A DNA stretch of 64,000 bases, taken from NCBI GenBank assembly GCA_047967505.1, contig CM106541.1. The stretch is one strand, 5' to 3'. This stretch comes from Dipteris shenzhenensis. Taxonomy: Eukaryota; Polypodiophyta; Polypodiopsida; Gleicheniales. Position 1 is the first letter of the stretch; each line of letters begins with the position of its first letter. Made by a program: the position numbers and the translations under genes. The notes under the pieces were generated by a model. It worked only from the letters and a program-made list of their open reading frames with translations. It did not search any database and was not told where the DNA came from. Shown here in pieces: positions 11,691-21,304 of the stretch.

Positions 11691-12354
11691 CATAGAAACC
11701 AAGGTGTGCTTGAGGCATACACCTTGAGATATCCCATCAAACCCCCCCTTAAGGGAATGCCTCAGGCTATGTCAAGGATACATCTAGTCTCATAGTTTCT
11801 CATGCCATCTCATGGTGGTCAAGGATAAATCTATGGCTAGGTTCTCATGCTAGCAAGGATTCCCATGGGTGTAAGGAAAACAAAAGGGATACAAAAAGAC
11901 CTTCCAATGGTTATCTCCCCTGCATGTACATGCACACAATGTCTGCAGGAGGTACCATGGAGCAAAACATACACATGGCCTACATCATAAGGTGACCAGA
12001 GGTGTTTACAAAACACACAAAACACAATAGTTTATTTCATTCATTTTGGAGGACTATCCAGGCTGAGTACCTTGACATAAAAAGAGAGATCTGGAGCATA
12101 CATAGAGATGATTTAAAATGCATAATCTTCAAAGGATGCCTCATCTTGTGGAGGCTCATCAACTGAAAGTAGATTTGCATTTTCTGTCTTTGCTTTGGCT
12201 CTGCAAAACTTCTCATGATGGTTGTTCTTGCCACAGTGTTTGCATGGATTAATTTTGAAGCAGTCCTTTGAAAGGTGATTTGTCTTTCCACAGTGATTGC
12301 AAGGGGTAAACTTGCCCTTCTAGATTTTTACAGCATAAATAGTGTCATTGCCTT
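11691..12354 (-). other. Inverted segment: gag zinc knuckles, 3' untranslated part, polypurine tract, LTR start
   Basis: Read on the minus strand from 12354: the gag continuation with two CCHC knuckles (12300-12190), stop near 12114, about 370 bases without a gene, a polypurine run AAGGGGGGG, then TGATGGGATATCTCAAGGTG, the exact start of the element's own LTR, ending at 11691. The order is exactly what is missing between the left gag part and the 3' LTR remnant at 12361, so this is a simple inversion of ~660 bp within one element. Confidence 0.8.
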
Positions 12355-12360
12355 TCCTAG

Positions 12361-12575
12361 GCACCCACAAGCACAGTTAGTTGGTGGAGAGCCACATAGG
12401 ATGATTGAGAGAATCTAGGAGCAAATTGAGGAGATGATTGTGGAGCTCTGAAGTCATCAGTGATGTCAGTGAGCATGTATGAGGTGCCTACTTAAGGATC
12501 TCACTCTTCTTCATTCCATAATGCAAGTATTCTGAGTTTGTGTCCACTCTACTCTTTCTTTTCACTTTACCAATA
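12361..12575 (+). repeat. 3' LTR remnant of the nested gag-only element
   Basis: Matches the last ~215 bases of the 5' LTR (GGTGGAGAGCCACATAGG, ATGAGGTGCCTACTTAAGG, TTGTGTCCACTCTACTC). The terminal CA is changed to TA. About 25 bases between the inverted piece and this remnant were lost at the breakpoint. Confidence 0.85.
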
Positions 12576-12990
12576 GAGGTAAGGTTCAACAAGATAGGAG
12601 CAAAAATTCTGGATAGTGTAGGCAATCTTGTTGGCACAGGAGCAAGGAGGAACAACCTGTATGAGCGAAGTGCTCTTACAGCCATCGCTAGAGTGGGCAC
12701 AAGCAGACTTTGGCACGAAAGATTCGGCCACATCCGATTTGTAGTGCTGAAGGAGATGTAGAAGCAAGGTATGGTTGCTCACTTATCTGCAGTAGCAGAA
12801 ATCAAAGAACCATGTGAAGCTTGCATGATGGGCAAGCAACAGAGAAAGGCATTTCCACAAGAAAGCAAGAATAGAGCAAACACTCCTCTAGAGTTGGTGC
12901 ATGTTTACTTGTGTGGTAAGATGCCTACACAGGCCTTGGGGGGATCGTTACCTAGCCATACTTGGGAGACCATGGTTGAGAAAGAGTGAT
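12576..12990 (+). pseudogene. Outer copia element: pre-integrase and zinc finger (right part, truncated)
   Basis: Starting from the second GAGGT copy, the frame reads VRFNKIGAKILDS..., LWHERFGH (12713-12736), then a TAG at 12759-12761 and CEACMMGKQQRKAFP (12816-12860), which is the GAG-pre-integrase and HHCC zinc-binding region. The integrase core begins (LELVHVYLCGKM; the family norm is HxDLCG) and the homology stops near 12945. No integrase core, RT, RNase H or 3' LTR follows, so this is a 3'-truncated element abutting gypsy sequence. Confidence 0.8.
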
Positions 12991-13015
12991 GTAGTCAACA
13001 ATTGGAAGATAGGGC

Positions 13016-14290
13016 ATGTACATGTCTTTTGGTGCTTCTAAGGAGAAGGTCCCGGTGCAACCAGGTGCCACGGAACCAGAACAAGAAGAGGAGCAAGATG
13101 GTGATACTCTCTCATACTTGGTGTCTGAATCAATGGAAGAATTAGACCGGGGGGAGGAGTCCTCAGAGGAGGAAGTTTACATGATGGGGGTGCTCGGGGG
13201 GGTCACTATGTATAAACCCTCTATATCACGTGCGTTCAAGGCCTATATTTAAAGTCCCTTATCTGTAAAAAATTTCATTAATAAAATGTACCCCTTTTCT
13301 ATACAAATCTGTAAATTTTTTCCAAAACTATTTTAAATAGTCCCTTATGTATATTTATTTCTGTAAATTTTAGAAATAAAAAAAATCCTTCTGTTGAACT
13401 CACGTGATAGGGTTACATATGATGAGTGACCCCCCCGAGTGGGGGTGTCTTCGACCCTGCCACCTGCAGAAAAGGTAACAGCTAGTCCTCAACAGCTTGA
13501 ATCTATGCTTTCCCCAGACCTCAATCCAAGTGAGAAAGACGAGCTCCTAGAAATGTTCAAAGATTTCCCTGACCTCTTCACAACTAGCTATCGCCACCTT
13601 CGCCATGTGACTGCCATAGAGCACAAGATAGAGCTGAAGCTTGATGTGAAGCCTATGGCTCAGAAGTATTGGAGATTAGGGCCCCTACAGACCGATGCTT
13701 TGCACTCAGAGTTGTAGAAACTTGTAGAAGTTGGGTTTATTGTTCCAGCTATCCTCAAGCTCTCCCTGCCAACAACCACACATTAGGTATGCTCATTTGT
13801 CAGTATAGCAGGATACTATCACCACTTCATTGATCAATATGCTGCTTTGACACGACCCATGACTATGCTATTAAAAGATGGGGTTGATTTCTCTTAGGAT
13901 GAGGATTGTGATCATTGGTTTGCACAAATTAAGAATGCTTTGGCTTCACAACCCATTCTACACAATCCTGATTGGACAAAGACTTTCTATGTCAATCCTG
14001 GGTTTGGTGAGCACACTCTGGTAGGTATTCTTCTCCAGCAAGGGGAGGATCGGTTCACGTATCCCATTCGATTTGCTTCTCGATAATTTCTTAAAACTGA
14101 ACGAAGCTACTCTGAGGCTGACAAGCATGCTTTGTCTTTGGTGTTCTACATTGAGAAATTTAAGCATTATGTTGCTAGAAAGTCCTTCATTATAATCCGT
14201 AGCAATGGTCTTGCAAAGCAGGTTCTTCAATCACCAAATTCCATGGGCCGGTTGGCCAAATGGTTGGCAGTTTTACAAGAATATTTTTTT
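13016..14290 (+). pseudogene. Ty3/gypsy pol remnant with large internal RT deletion
   Basis: The left part (13016-13192) is an acidic linker ending EEVYMMGV. After the MITE it resumes GVSSTLPPAEKV and reads LLEMFKDFPDLF, then HKIELKLDVKPMAQKYWR, LGPLQTDALHSEL and, past a TAG, KLVEVGFIVPA: the beginning of a gypsy reverse transcriptase. Near 13790 the sequence jumps to AGYYHHFIDQYAALTRPMT and DWTKTFYVNPGFGEHTLVGILLQQ, then SEADKHALSLVFYIEKFKHYVA, the connection and RNase H region. Thus the catalytic RT core, including the YxDD motif, is deleted (I infer roughly 130-150 codons). Homology ends at the T-run at 14283-14295. No LTR could be assigned. Confidence 0.8.
13193..13439 (+). mobile_element. 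247-bp MITE with 15-bp inverted ends and perfect 8-bp target duplication
   Basis: Ends are CTCGGGGGGGTCACT and its exact reverse complement. TGGGGGTG flanks it at 13185-13192 and 13440-13447. Removing it restores the gypsy frame (EEVYMMG-VSSTLPP). The 8-bp duplication is that of hAT-type transposases, though the end sequence is not a classical hAT CAGGG end. A second copy in the reverse orientation lies at 20214-20459 and a diverged one at about 24626-24842. Confidence 0.88.
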
Positions 14291-14455
14291 TTTTCAAAAT
14301 TGTAAAAGGGGGTTGTTCCAACTTGAAGAATGCTTTGATTGATTTAGAGGAGTGTCTCGATGTAACCCTTGTAGCAGCCATAGAAGTTGGGGATCCATGG
14401 TATGGTGGAATCTATAGGTTGACTGCTTTCTCCTTTCCTCCAGAAAGTACTAGCT
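14291..14455. other. Short junction segment of unknown origin
   Basis: Reads NCSNLKNALIDLEECLDVTLVAA-like on the plus strand (14306-14390), but this also overlaps the end of the CACTA exon on the minus strand. I cannot assign it; it may be the tail of the gypsy remnant. Confidence 0.25.
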
Positions 14456-14947
14456 AACAAGACTATGGGCCATGTCGACCAAGATGTCGAGCATAACCCG
14501 AAAGGGTTCACGCCATCCATGGCGAGCCCAAGATGTCTCCCTCGCAAAGTCTGGCTACTGATTGTCTATGTGCTTCCAAGCTGCACAATCCATCGGAATC
14601 CTCAATGTGTCATCAGTGGACCGATGAGATGCATGCCATGTCATCAACTCCACTATGGATTTGCATAGGACCATGTGCTGTATTCTTGCAATGATAAGAA
14701 AGTGTCTCAAGACCTTTACCCGTATTTGGTCACCTTGCAAGTCATCTCTATATCGTTGTTGCCCACACTTCGGACAACTAGCCAAATCTCCATGCTCACG
14801 ATGAAAGAGAATACAGTCATTATGGCAAGCATGGATGGTATCATAATCCATACCCACAGTTGTTAGCATCTTCTTCGCTTCATCTCTTGATGTGGGCATG
14901 GTATTTGGTGCAAGCAACATCTTCTGGAGCAACCTATCACAATTCAA
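14400..14947 (-). pseudogene. CACTA transposase (TNP2-like) N-terminal fragment, copy 1
   Basis: On the minus strand, from 14947: YDTIHACHNDCILFHREHG, CPKCGQQRYRDD, KVLRHFLIIARIQHM, VELMTWHASHRSTDDTLRIP, AAWKHIDNQ, then a stop and DFARETSWARHGWREPFRVM down to about 14450. These are the ordered landmarks of the TNP2 family: the CPxCG zinc-like motif, the W-H-S-D block and the WKH-D..WP.F-like block. The following landmark (YNLPP...) is missing, so the copy is cut at about 14450. TNP2 is the catalytic transposase of CACTA (En/Spm) elements and acts in the nucleus on the terminal and subterminal repeats. Confidence 0.8.
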
Positions 14948-15179
14948 ACATACTTATGCTTCGAATAACGATGATTCGATACACTAATCCTACAGCTTAG
15001 AATACCTGTAAGACATTGAGCAAGCTTAGAATCCTACAACCTGACATTGAGCAAACATTTATAGATTCCTACATTCTTTGAATTAGAGTGACAAAAGTTT
15101 GTATCTATTTACTCAATAGTAGGCTATTGAAGCTTCACGTGGGAGGAAAGAGAGGAGGAAAGAGAGTGCAATGAGTACC

Positions 15180-15330
15180 CTGAACCATCGCTATATAGTG
15201 ATGCTTTGCTCTGTTCCATTGCTATATAGTGATGCTTTGCTCTGTTCCATCGCTATATAGCGATGCTTTTTGGATATAAGCATCACTATATAGCAATTGA
15301 CTAGCGTTGCTATATAGCGACACTGGGGGC
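15180..15330. repeat. Short palindromic repeats near CACTA copy 1
   Basis: At least five copies of CGCTATATAGCGATGC or close variants (15187, 15221, 15250, about 15280, 15305), some reversed. The core GCTATATAGC is itself palindromic. CACTA elements carry short repeats of this kind as transposase binding sites, and the block lies between the minus-strand transposase and a plus-strand leader. Confidence 0.7.
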
Positions 15331-15339
15331 TTAAACCCA

Positions 15340-15860
15340 AAACCCCACACGCGACACTTTCTTTAGCATCTCTATTGCGAGAAAAGAAAAAATCTGTCCT
15401 CCCACCTTATATTCAACGACCTCCCTTTCCTCCTCTCTATTCTCCACTCCTCACCCCTACCCAGCCCCTCTCCTAACACTTGTGCTCCCTTCTACCCTTC
15501 TCCCTCTTTGCTTGTGTGAAAAGAAGTTTTTCAAGAAGGTGAGTCTCTTTAAGCAATAAAGGTTCTTTTTTTGTGAGATCTCGTTTTGTAAGTGTTGAAG
15601 CATGTTTCTCCTTGTATTGCTAAGGCTATGTGGTAGTTTTCATGCTTGATTTTCAGAAGTTGATAAAAAACGAGATTTTGTGAAAGAAAGAAGACTCACC
15701 TCTTCTCTTTTTGGTATTTCTCTTCCTCCTCTTTCTCCTTGTTTGTAGGCTTATGCTTGTCTCCTCAATCCAATCGCTTTGAGAAGTTTCTTCTCTAAAC
15801 TCCTCCTTCCTCTAACTAGTTATTTGAATACACAAAGAAGCGTCAAAAGTCAAGCTTAAT
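15340..15860 (+). other. Plus-strand leader of CACTA copy 1 (untranslated exon and donor)
   Basis: A C/T-rich stretch (15390-15510) is followed by AAGAAG/GTGAGTCTCTTT at about 15540. An equivalent leader ending AAG/GTAAGTCTCTTT lies at about 20120 in CACTA copy 2. No open frame follows before CACTA copy 2 takes over near 15860, so the second gene of copy 1 is lost. Confidence 0.45.
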
Positions 15861-18800
15861 AATATCTTGGATTATGCCACAATAATCATCCATGGCTCCA
15901 TTGGCTCCCTCAAAGCTAGCAATGATGCCACAATCTTGTGTGTTTCTCTTATCATCAATCCGTTGAGTTCGAAAATGCTTGCCCTCACACCATATAGCAT
16001 TGAACATAGTGCGCTACACCAAGACAAAATCAATTAAATGGGCTGTTAGAAGTCATTGACCCACCTATGAGCCCCCAAATCAGGAGGACAAGGGGTCAGT
16101 AGACTAGGGTGGGGCTAGGAATAGCAGGGTTAGGTATTGCGCACCTGTCAGCAGCAGATTGGGAAATTGTGTGCACCTGGAGGGACTGCAGGAACAGCCA
16201 TGATGGAGCACTGCACGGCACAGGGCACAAGGACCAGGAGAAGGCACTGCCAGGTCCTATTTATATAGCCTGCATAGCAGCTACCAGTGCAAGTGGGATC
16301 AAACAAGGCAGGTTGCAGTGCAGAAGTTGGTGGCAGAACAGACTAATCCTGATGGTTGACGTGGCCGACCCAGCTGGTGAACTGACAGACCCAGTCGGCC
16401 AGGTTTCAGCCCTATAAATAGCCCCCACTCTACTGCACTTGTGAAGCAACACTGTAGCCTCTCCAACTTGGCAGCTGCATAAAATTCTATATATCGACCT
16501 TGCTCATGCATCCCCTAGCATACTCCCATTCTTCCATTGTGATATGCATCCCCTTATCTTTCTCTACTTTCTCCATTTCGTCAAGTAGCCAATCCACATG
16601 AATATCCTTTGGAAGTGCTCTTAGATATTGAGGGTATGGCACATGAGATCCATGGTGTGAACGAAAGAGGGCCCTTTCTTCTTGTCTTCTTGCCTTTACA
16701 TCCTCGTATCTTGTCACCCGTCTTTCCATCACATCACTATTAAGCATGCAATAGAGGTTGATATTATTAAGAAACTCCATGTCTATTACTTTGTTGCGTC
16801 CTTTCCCTTGAGGCATAATAGAGGTCATCCTTAGGTCTTCATCATCTCTCCATAGTCGTGGGAGAGAGCTATCCACATCAACAAGAAACTCAGAAATATA
16901 TACAAGTGACTCTTGTACCAACCAACCCTCGGCCATGCTACCTTCGGGTCTTGCATTTTGTCTCATGAAACCCTCCAAGGTCTTCATGAAGCGCTCGAGG
17001 AAGAACAACCATCGTGCATGTATAGTACCGCATATAGCAATCTCACCAAATGCACTATGAGATGTTGTTGGCTTGTGAGAATAGAACGTGGAAATGCCTC
17101 CTCCACTAAACAAACCACCTCCACTGACATAACTCGAGCATTCTCAAGTGTGGTGGGATCTATTTTCTTTGAGCTCACATACCTAGAAATGAAAAAGTAC
17201 ACCATATTAGCAATATGGACACCTTGCATGGAGCATTGATATGCATCATATTTTGTATCATGTAAGGTACCTCACAAGCTCGCCCATCTTGTAAATGCAA
17301 TCCTTCAAGTCCTTCGATGCACTACGAGGAATGCTAATAGGTAGTATGAACTGAACACACGAGGAATGGTTGATTAGTTGCTTCTAATTAACTCACAAAT
17401 TTGAAAGGAAAAAGATATTATGCACATAAAATACTTACTTGGAGCATCTTATGCCAATCATGAGATTTCAAGCCATATAATTGCTCTACACCTCTTTTCT
17501 TGCTCTTTGTAAAGGCCCCCTTCAAACATCTCATGCATCCACCAGTGGGAGTACAAATTGTAGTAATAGCACGCTTCACTGCTACCATCTCTAGCTTTGA
17601 TAACCTCCATGGTGTATGAGATTAAAAAACATGCCCATTTCATCTCTCTTGTGGCCAAGCTTCACGCATCCTCCCTGTGGTACGTAGATCCTCCCTTATG
17701 CCTGTGGAATCTTGTGTCCCATTCAAATGTTCCCAAATGGTAGATGCCACATTCTTGAAGATATGCATGGGATCAAGCAGGTGATTGAGGGACCAATATG
17801 GTAAATGAATAAAGATGGAGTATCTAAACAAAAGCTAGTGTTAGTGGGCAATCTTTATTTCCAACCAATATAGCACACAATAGTTACAAACCCTTACCAG
17901 CTCATGCTAAGTGGTAGAGGAGTCATGGAACCATCCCAAATTCTCATCCAATCTCCCGCCATGATTGATTGTGGGAGGACTTCATTCCAAGGGGCAACAT
18001 ATCTAGGATGATCAGGTGGGAGAAATCGATGGTGATTCTCATAGATGACCTTATTCAATGCGTCTTCCCATGAGGCAACAAGCAAAGGACCACAAACAGG
18101 ACATGCATGGTAACCCGATGTAGTGAGACCTGAACAATAGATGCAATTAAGAGTTGAAGGTGGGTTTAGGGTGCCACATCCTTTGCCTACTCATAATTAG
18201 AAGTGCAATGCTTACCTGAACACTCGCCATAGCATGGGAAGTCATGCATCATCCACATCAAGACTGCTTTACAATTGAAGTCTCGTGACGAGGGAGGCTT
18301 ACTCACATCATGCACCTCGATACCTCTCCAAAGTATCTCTAGCTCGTCAATCAAAGGCTCCAAATAAACATCAGGATTTTTGACTTTATGTTTCCCTGGA
18401 ATTAGAAGGGATAACATAACATGTCCTTTCTTAATTGCCATAGAGGGTGGAAGATTATAATTTACCAATAACACTGGCCATACACTGTAAGAGGTGCTTT
18501 TGAGACCAAATGGGTTCACACCGTCCATACCTAATCCAAGTCTCAAGCTCTTAGGTTCTTCCTTGAAGCTTGGCCATGTGTCTTCAATATGCTTCCATGC
18601 AGGAGTGTCTGCGGGAGTTCTCCACTTGCCATCGGTTGATCGATGGGAGGAATGCCATGACATGAGCTCTGCAATGGATATGCACTTGAACATATGTTAG
18701 ATGTGAGGGATTATGGGAAAATGTCACAAAACCTTATGAGGCACGTCCAAAGTTTTGAGATCTGCTCTATATCTTGCCTCTCCACAAGTAGGACACTCTT

Positions 18801-19660
18801 TTGCATCCTTATGTAGTCCACAAAACAAAATGCAATCGTTGACACATGCATGGATGCACTTGCTCCAAGAGAGGTCACATGTTACCTTGCCATATCTCTT
18901 GAGGTCGGTAATTTATTCTCCCTTGGAAGCATTGTACACAATAGCCTGCACGTGAAGACCATAAATGAGGAAAAGCATTCGAGTAATTGACCCACTAGCA
19001 TAATTCACCATGTTTGCAAAATAGACTTTAAAGCTTACTTGAGTAATGCATTCAAACTTGCATTGCTCCCCATACACCAATTGTTTGCAAGTTTAGTAAC
19101 TCAAGGGAGGCATATAGAACAGAGAATGTGCACCCCTCAAACAATGGAGTCGATGCTGTGGTAAAAAGATCATTCTGCTCCATGCTATCATCCCTCCCTT
19201 CGGATTGATGGACATATAAATCCTGCACCATATCATCAAACGCCTCCTCCTCCATAGCTTCATGAGGTAATGGCGGAGGGCTACTATCACCATCACTCCA
19301 TGCATCCATAACAGTACCTCCTGAAGATCACCGACGCTTCGCCTCCCCGCCATGAGCATAGGGCAACATATGCGGGTGTGGCACTGCATCCTGTATCAAA
19401 TTAAAACGGGATCATAACTCAAACATATGAACACCCATAGGTATCTTAATCAACCTTAACTCTTTAACACTTACCATGTTTACAGTCGCATCCCATTCTC
19501 CATACTTTGAGATGTGATGGAGTGTAATCCTGTGTGCACGATACATGTTTCCTCGACATCGATCACACATACATTTGATTTTTTGCTCCAACCACATTTC
19601 GCGATGGTGGATATGGAGGGATTCATCCTCACTGGAGCTACTTGTTGAAGATGAAGACAT
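15860..19660 (-). pseudogene. CACTA transposase (TNP2-like), near full length but decayed, copy 2
   Basis: Ordered minus-strand exons: 19660-19412 (MSSSSTSSSSEDES, then CMCDRCRGNMYRAH), 19309-19052 (acidic linker), about 18960-18700 (HACVNDCILF, CPTCGEARYRAD), 18693-18187 (AELMSWHSSHRSTDGKW, WKHIEDTWPSF, LGLGMDGVNPFG, VYLEPLIDELEILW), 18085-17894 (LPPDHPRYVAP), 17831-17640 (LDPMHIFKNV), 17229-16487 (GTIHARWLFFLERFMKTL, ARPEGSMAEGWLVQE), and 16040-15860, a DUF4216-like end (DYCGIIQDIIKLDF). The landmarks are those of TNP2: the zinc-like motif, the DGVNPFG block, the D-MH-KN block and the ARPEGS-AEGY-type block. Exon frames are broken by several stops, and an LTR-like piece sits between the last two blocks. 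Divergent from it, on the plus strand, is a second gene (21.3-22.8 kb). Confidence 0.8.
16041..16490 (+). mobile_element. LTR-like insertion inside the CACTA copy 2 transposase
   Basis: Separates the ARPEGS block from the DUF4216-like end. It begins TGTTAGAAGTCATTG at 16041 and carries a promoter-like CCTATAAATAGCC at about 16411-16423. I could not find a clean right boundary or a target duplication, so a truncated solo LTR or another insertion is possible. Confidence 0.35.
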
Positions 19661-19734
19661 CCTACAAATAAACCACCCAAAAAATTTGCTCTTGTATCAA
19701 ATATTTAATCTTAAAACTTTGTGGCACGTCTAAT

Positions 19735-20200
19735 ACCACATCTAAAACCACGTCTATTATGTGGTGTGTGTATATAGGCGCGTCTAAACCATGTTATAGA
19801 TGCGCAATTAAACACAAATTTAGATGCATATATAGATGCGCTTATAGATGCAGTTTTCAAACCTACTTTTAGCGTGCTTGGTTTTCTTCACATACTTTTA
19901 ACATCGTGCGGTTTGCTTTGCTATTAACAGACATAGTTTCGAGCATCCACACTTATCTCCAAGCACCTACACTTATCTCCAGGCTTACACAATCATCTTC
20001 AAGAACACAATAGAAGAGGGTGAACAAGGAAGAGAAGAAAGAGAAGCAAAGGGTGAATAAGGAAGAGAAGAAAGAGAAGCAGCTTTGAAGAAGGACAAGA
20101 AGCTTCCATATCTCTATCCAAGGTAAGTCTCTTTACGGTTGATCTTCTTTGAAAGTTGCTCTCTTTGGATTCGTCCTTTGTCATATCCAAGAAATGAATG
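19735..20200 (+). promoter_or_regulatory. Divergent promoter and leader region of CACTA copy 2, with AGATGCGC repeats
   Basis: From 19735 to 19860, repeats of (T)AGATGCGC and its reverse complement GCGTCTA(AT) occur about eight times (for example near 19769, 19797 and 19840). The plus-strand leader follows (19900-20120; purine-rich AAGGAAGAGAAGAAAG repeated twice) and ends at a donor AAG/GTAAGTCTC. The layout of transposase on the left, repeat block, then leader on the right is the same in CACTA copy 1. Confidence 0.55.
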
Positions 20201-20213
20201 TTTTTTGTACTAG

Positions 20214-20459
20214 CTCGGGGGGGTCACTCGTCATGTGTAACCCTATCACGTGAGTTCAACAAAAGGATATTTTTAATTTCTAAAATCTACAAAAGTTAAT
20301 TTACATAAGGGATTATTTAAAACAATTTTGGAAAAAAGTTACAGATTTGTATAGAAAAAGGGTACATTTTATTAGTGAAGAATTTACAAATAAGGGATTT
20401 TAGAAATAGACCTTGAACGCACGTGATATACAGGATTTATACATAATGACCCCCCCAAG
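20214..20459 (-). mobile_element. 246-bp MITE, second copy, with 8-bp target duplication (7 of 8)
   Basis: The reverse complement matches the element at 13193-13439 along its whole length. Ends are CTCGGGGGGGTCACT on the left and ATGACCCCCCCAAG on the right. Flanks are TGTACTAG (20206-20213) and GGTACTAG (20460-20467). It lies in the first intron of the plus-strand CACTA gene. Confidence 0.85.
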
Positions 20460-20499
20460 GGTACTAGTGTTGTGCTTTTGTGTCGGGAACATGTCCTTT

Positions 20500-20660
20500 T
20501 TGAGTTTTTAGAATAGTCCGTCTGTCGGAGCGCGTCTATAGATGCTTCTAGAGCGCATCTAAAAGCACGTCTAAGAGCGTGTCTATAGACACATCTACTC
20601 TGTTTTTTGAAGCAAATAGTTGCATTTGTAGATGCACTGTTATACGTGAAGATAGATGCG
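20500..20660. repeat. Block of AGATGCGC/GCGTCTA repeats
   Basis: GCGCGTCTATAGATGC, GCGCATCTAAAAGC, CACGTCTAAGAGC and GTCTATAGACACATC follow each other in both orientations. This is the same short repeat family as at 19735-19860 and 23040-23490. Confidence 0.7.
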
Positions 20661-20684
20661 CTTTGTTATTTTTCCCTAGCCTGG

Positions 20685-21300
20685 CCTTCCTTTCCCTTCC
20701 CTTCCCTTCCCTTTTCTTTCCTTTCCTTTCTCTTTCCTCTTCCCTTTCCCTTTGCACTTCCACTTCCAAGAAAAGGATTGCATATTGAAAGGGATTGCAT
20801 GATTGATGGAAAGGGATTGCATGATTGAAGAAGGGGATTGCATGAATGATGGAAAGGGAAAGCATGATTGAAAAAAGGGATTGCACTCTATATTTTCCTC
20901 TCTTCCTTCTCTCTTTTATCCTCTCTTTCCTTCTCTTTTCATCTCTCTTTTCTCTCTTATCTCCTCTCTTTTTCTCTATTTTCCTCTCTTTCCTTCTCTC
21001 TTTTATCCTCTCTTTCCTTCTCTTTTCGTGGCAATCTTTTCTCTCTTATCTCCTCTCTTTTTCTCTCTTTTTCTCCTCTCTTTTCCTCTCCTTTCTCCTC
21101 TCTTTTATCCCCACTTTTTCTCTCTTTTTCTCCTCTTTTTTCCTCTCCTTTCTCCTCTCTTTTATCCCCACTTTTCCTATCTTTCTCTCCTCTCTTTTGC
21201 TCTCCTTTCTCCTCTCTTTTATCCCCACTTTTCCTCTCTTTTCTACTCTCTCTCCTCCTCTCTTTTTCTCTCTTTTTCTCTTCTTTTTCTCTTCTCAGCT
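20685..21300. repeat. Long C/T-only tract (polypyrimidine microsatellite)
   Basis: Over 600 bases are almost entirely C and T on the plus strand (units such as CCTTCC, CTCTTTTCC, and a ~60-bp higher unit ending ATCCCCACTTTT repeated four times, 21100-21240). It is broken at 20760-20885 by a small repeat (GATTGCATGATTGA). Long open frames here come from the lack of purines and are not genes. It could form triplex DNA. Confidence 0.8.
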
Positions 21301-21304
21301 CATC

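Larger units (their letters stand above)
9975..12575 (+). mobile_element. Nested gag-only LTR retroelement (TR-GAG-like) with 5-bp target duplication
   Basis: A complete 2.6-kb insertion: the target duplication GAGGT is at 9970-9974 and 12576-12580. The 5' LTR is 9975-10262 (TGATGGG...CCAACA), followed at 10263 by TGGTATCAGAGC. The 3' LTR remnant ends ...CCAATA at 12575. Between them are only a leader, a gag gene and a 3' untranslated part, with no protease, integrase or RT, so the element is non-autonomous. Plant TR-GAG elements have this structure. An internal inversion (about 11691-12354) has reversed the end of gag, the polypurine tract and the first ~50 bases of the 3' LTR. Confidence 0.85.

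Noticed and set aside
16041-16490. Solo LTR with target duplication in CACTA copy 2
   Set aside because: Start and TATA look right, but I found no matching flanks and no clean end, so it is listed only as LTR-like.
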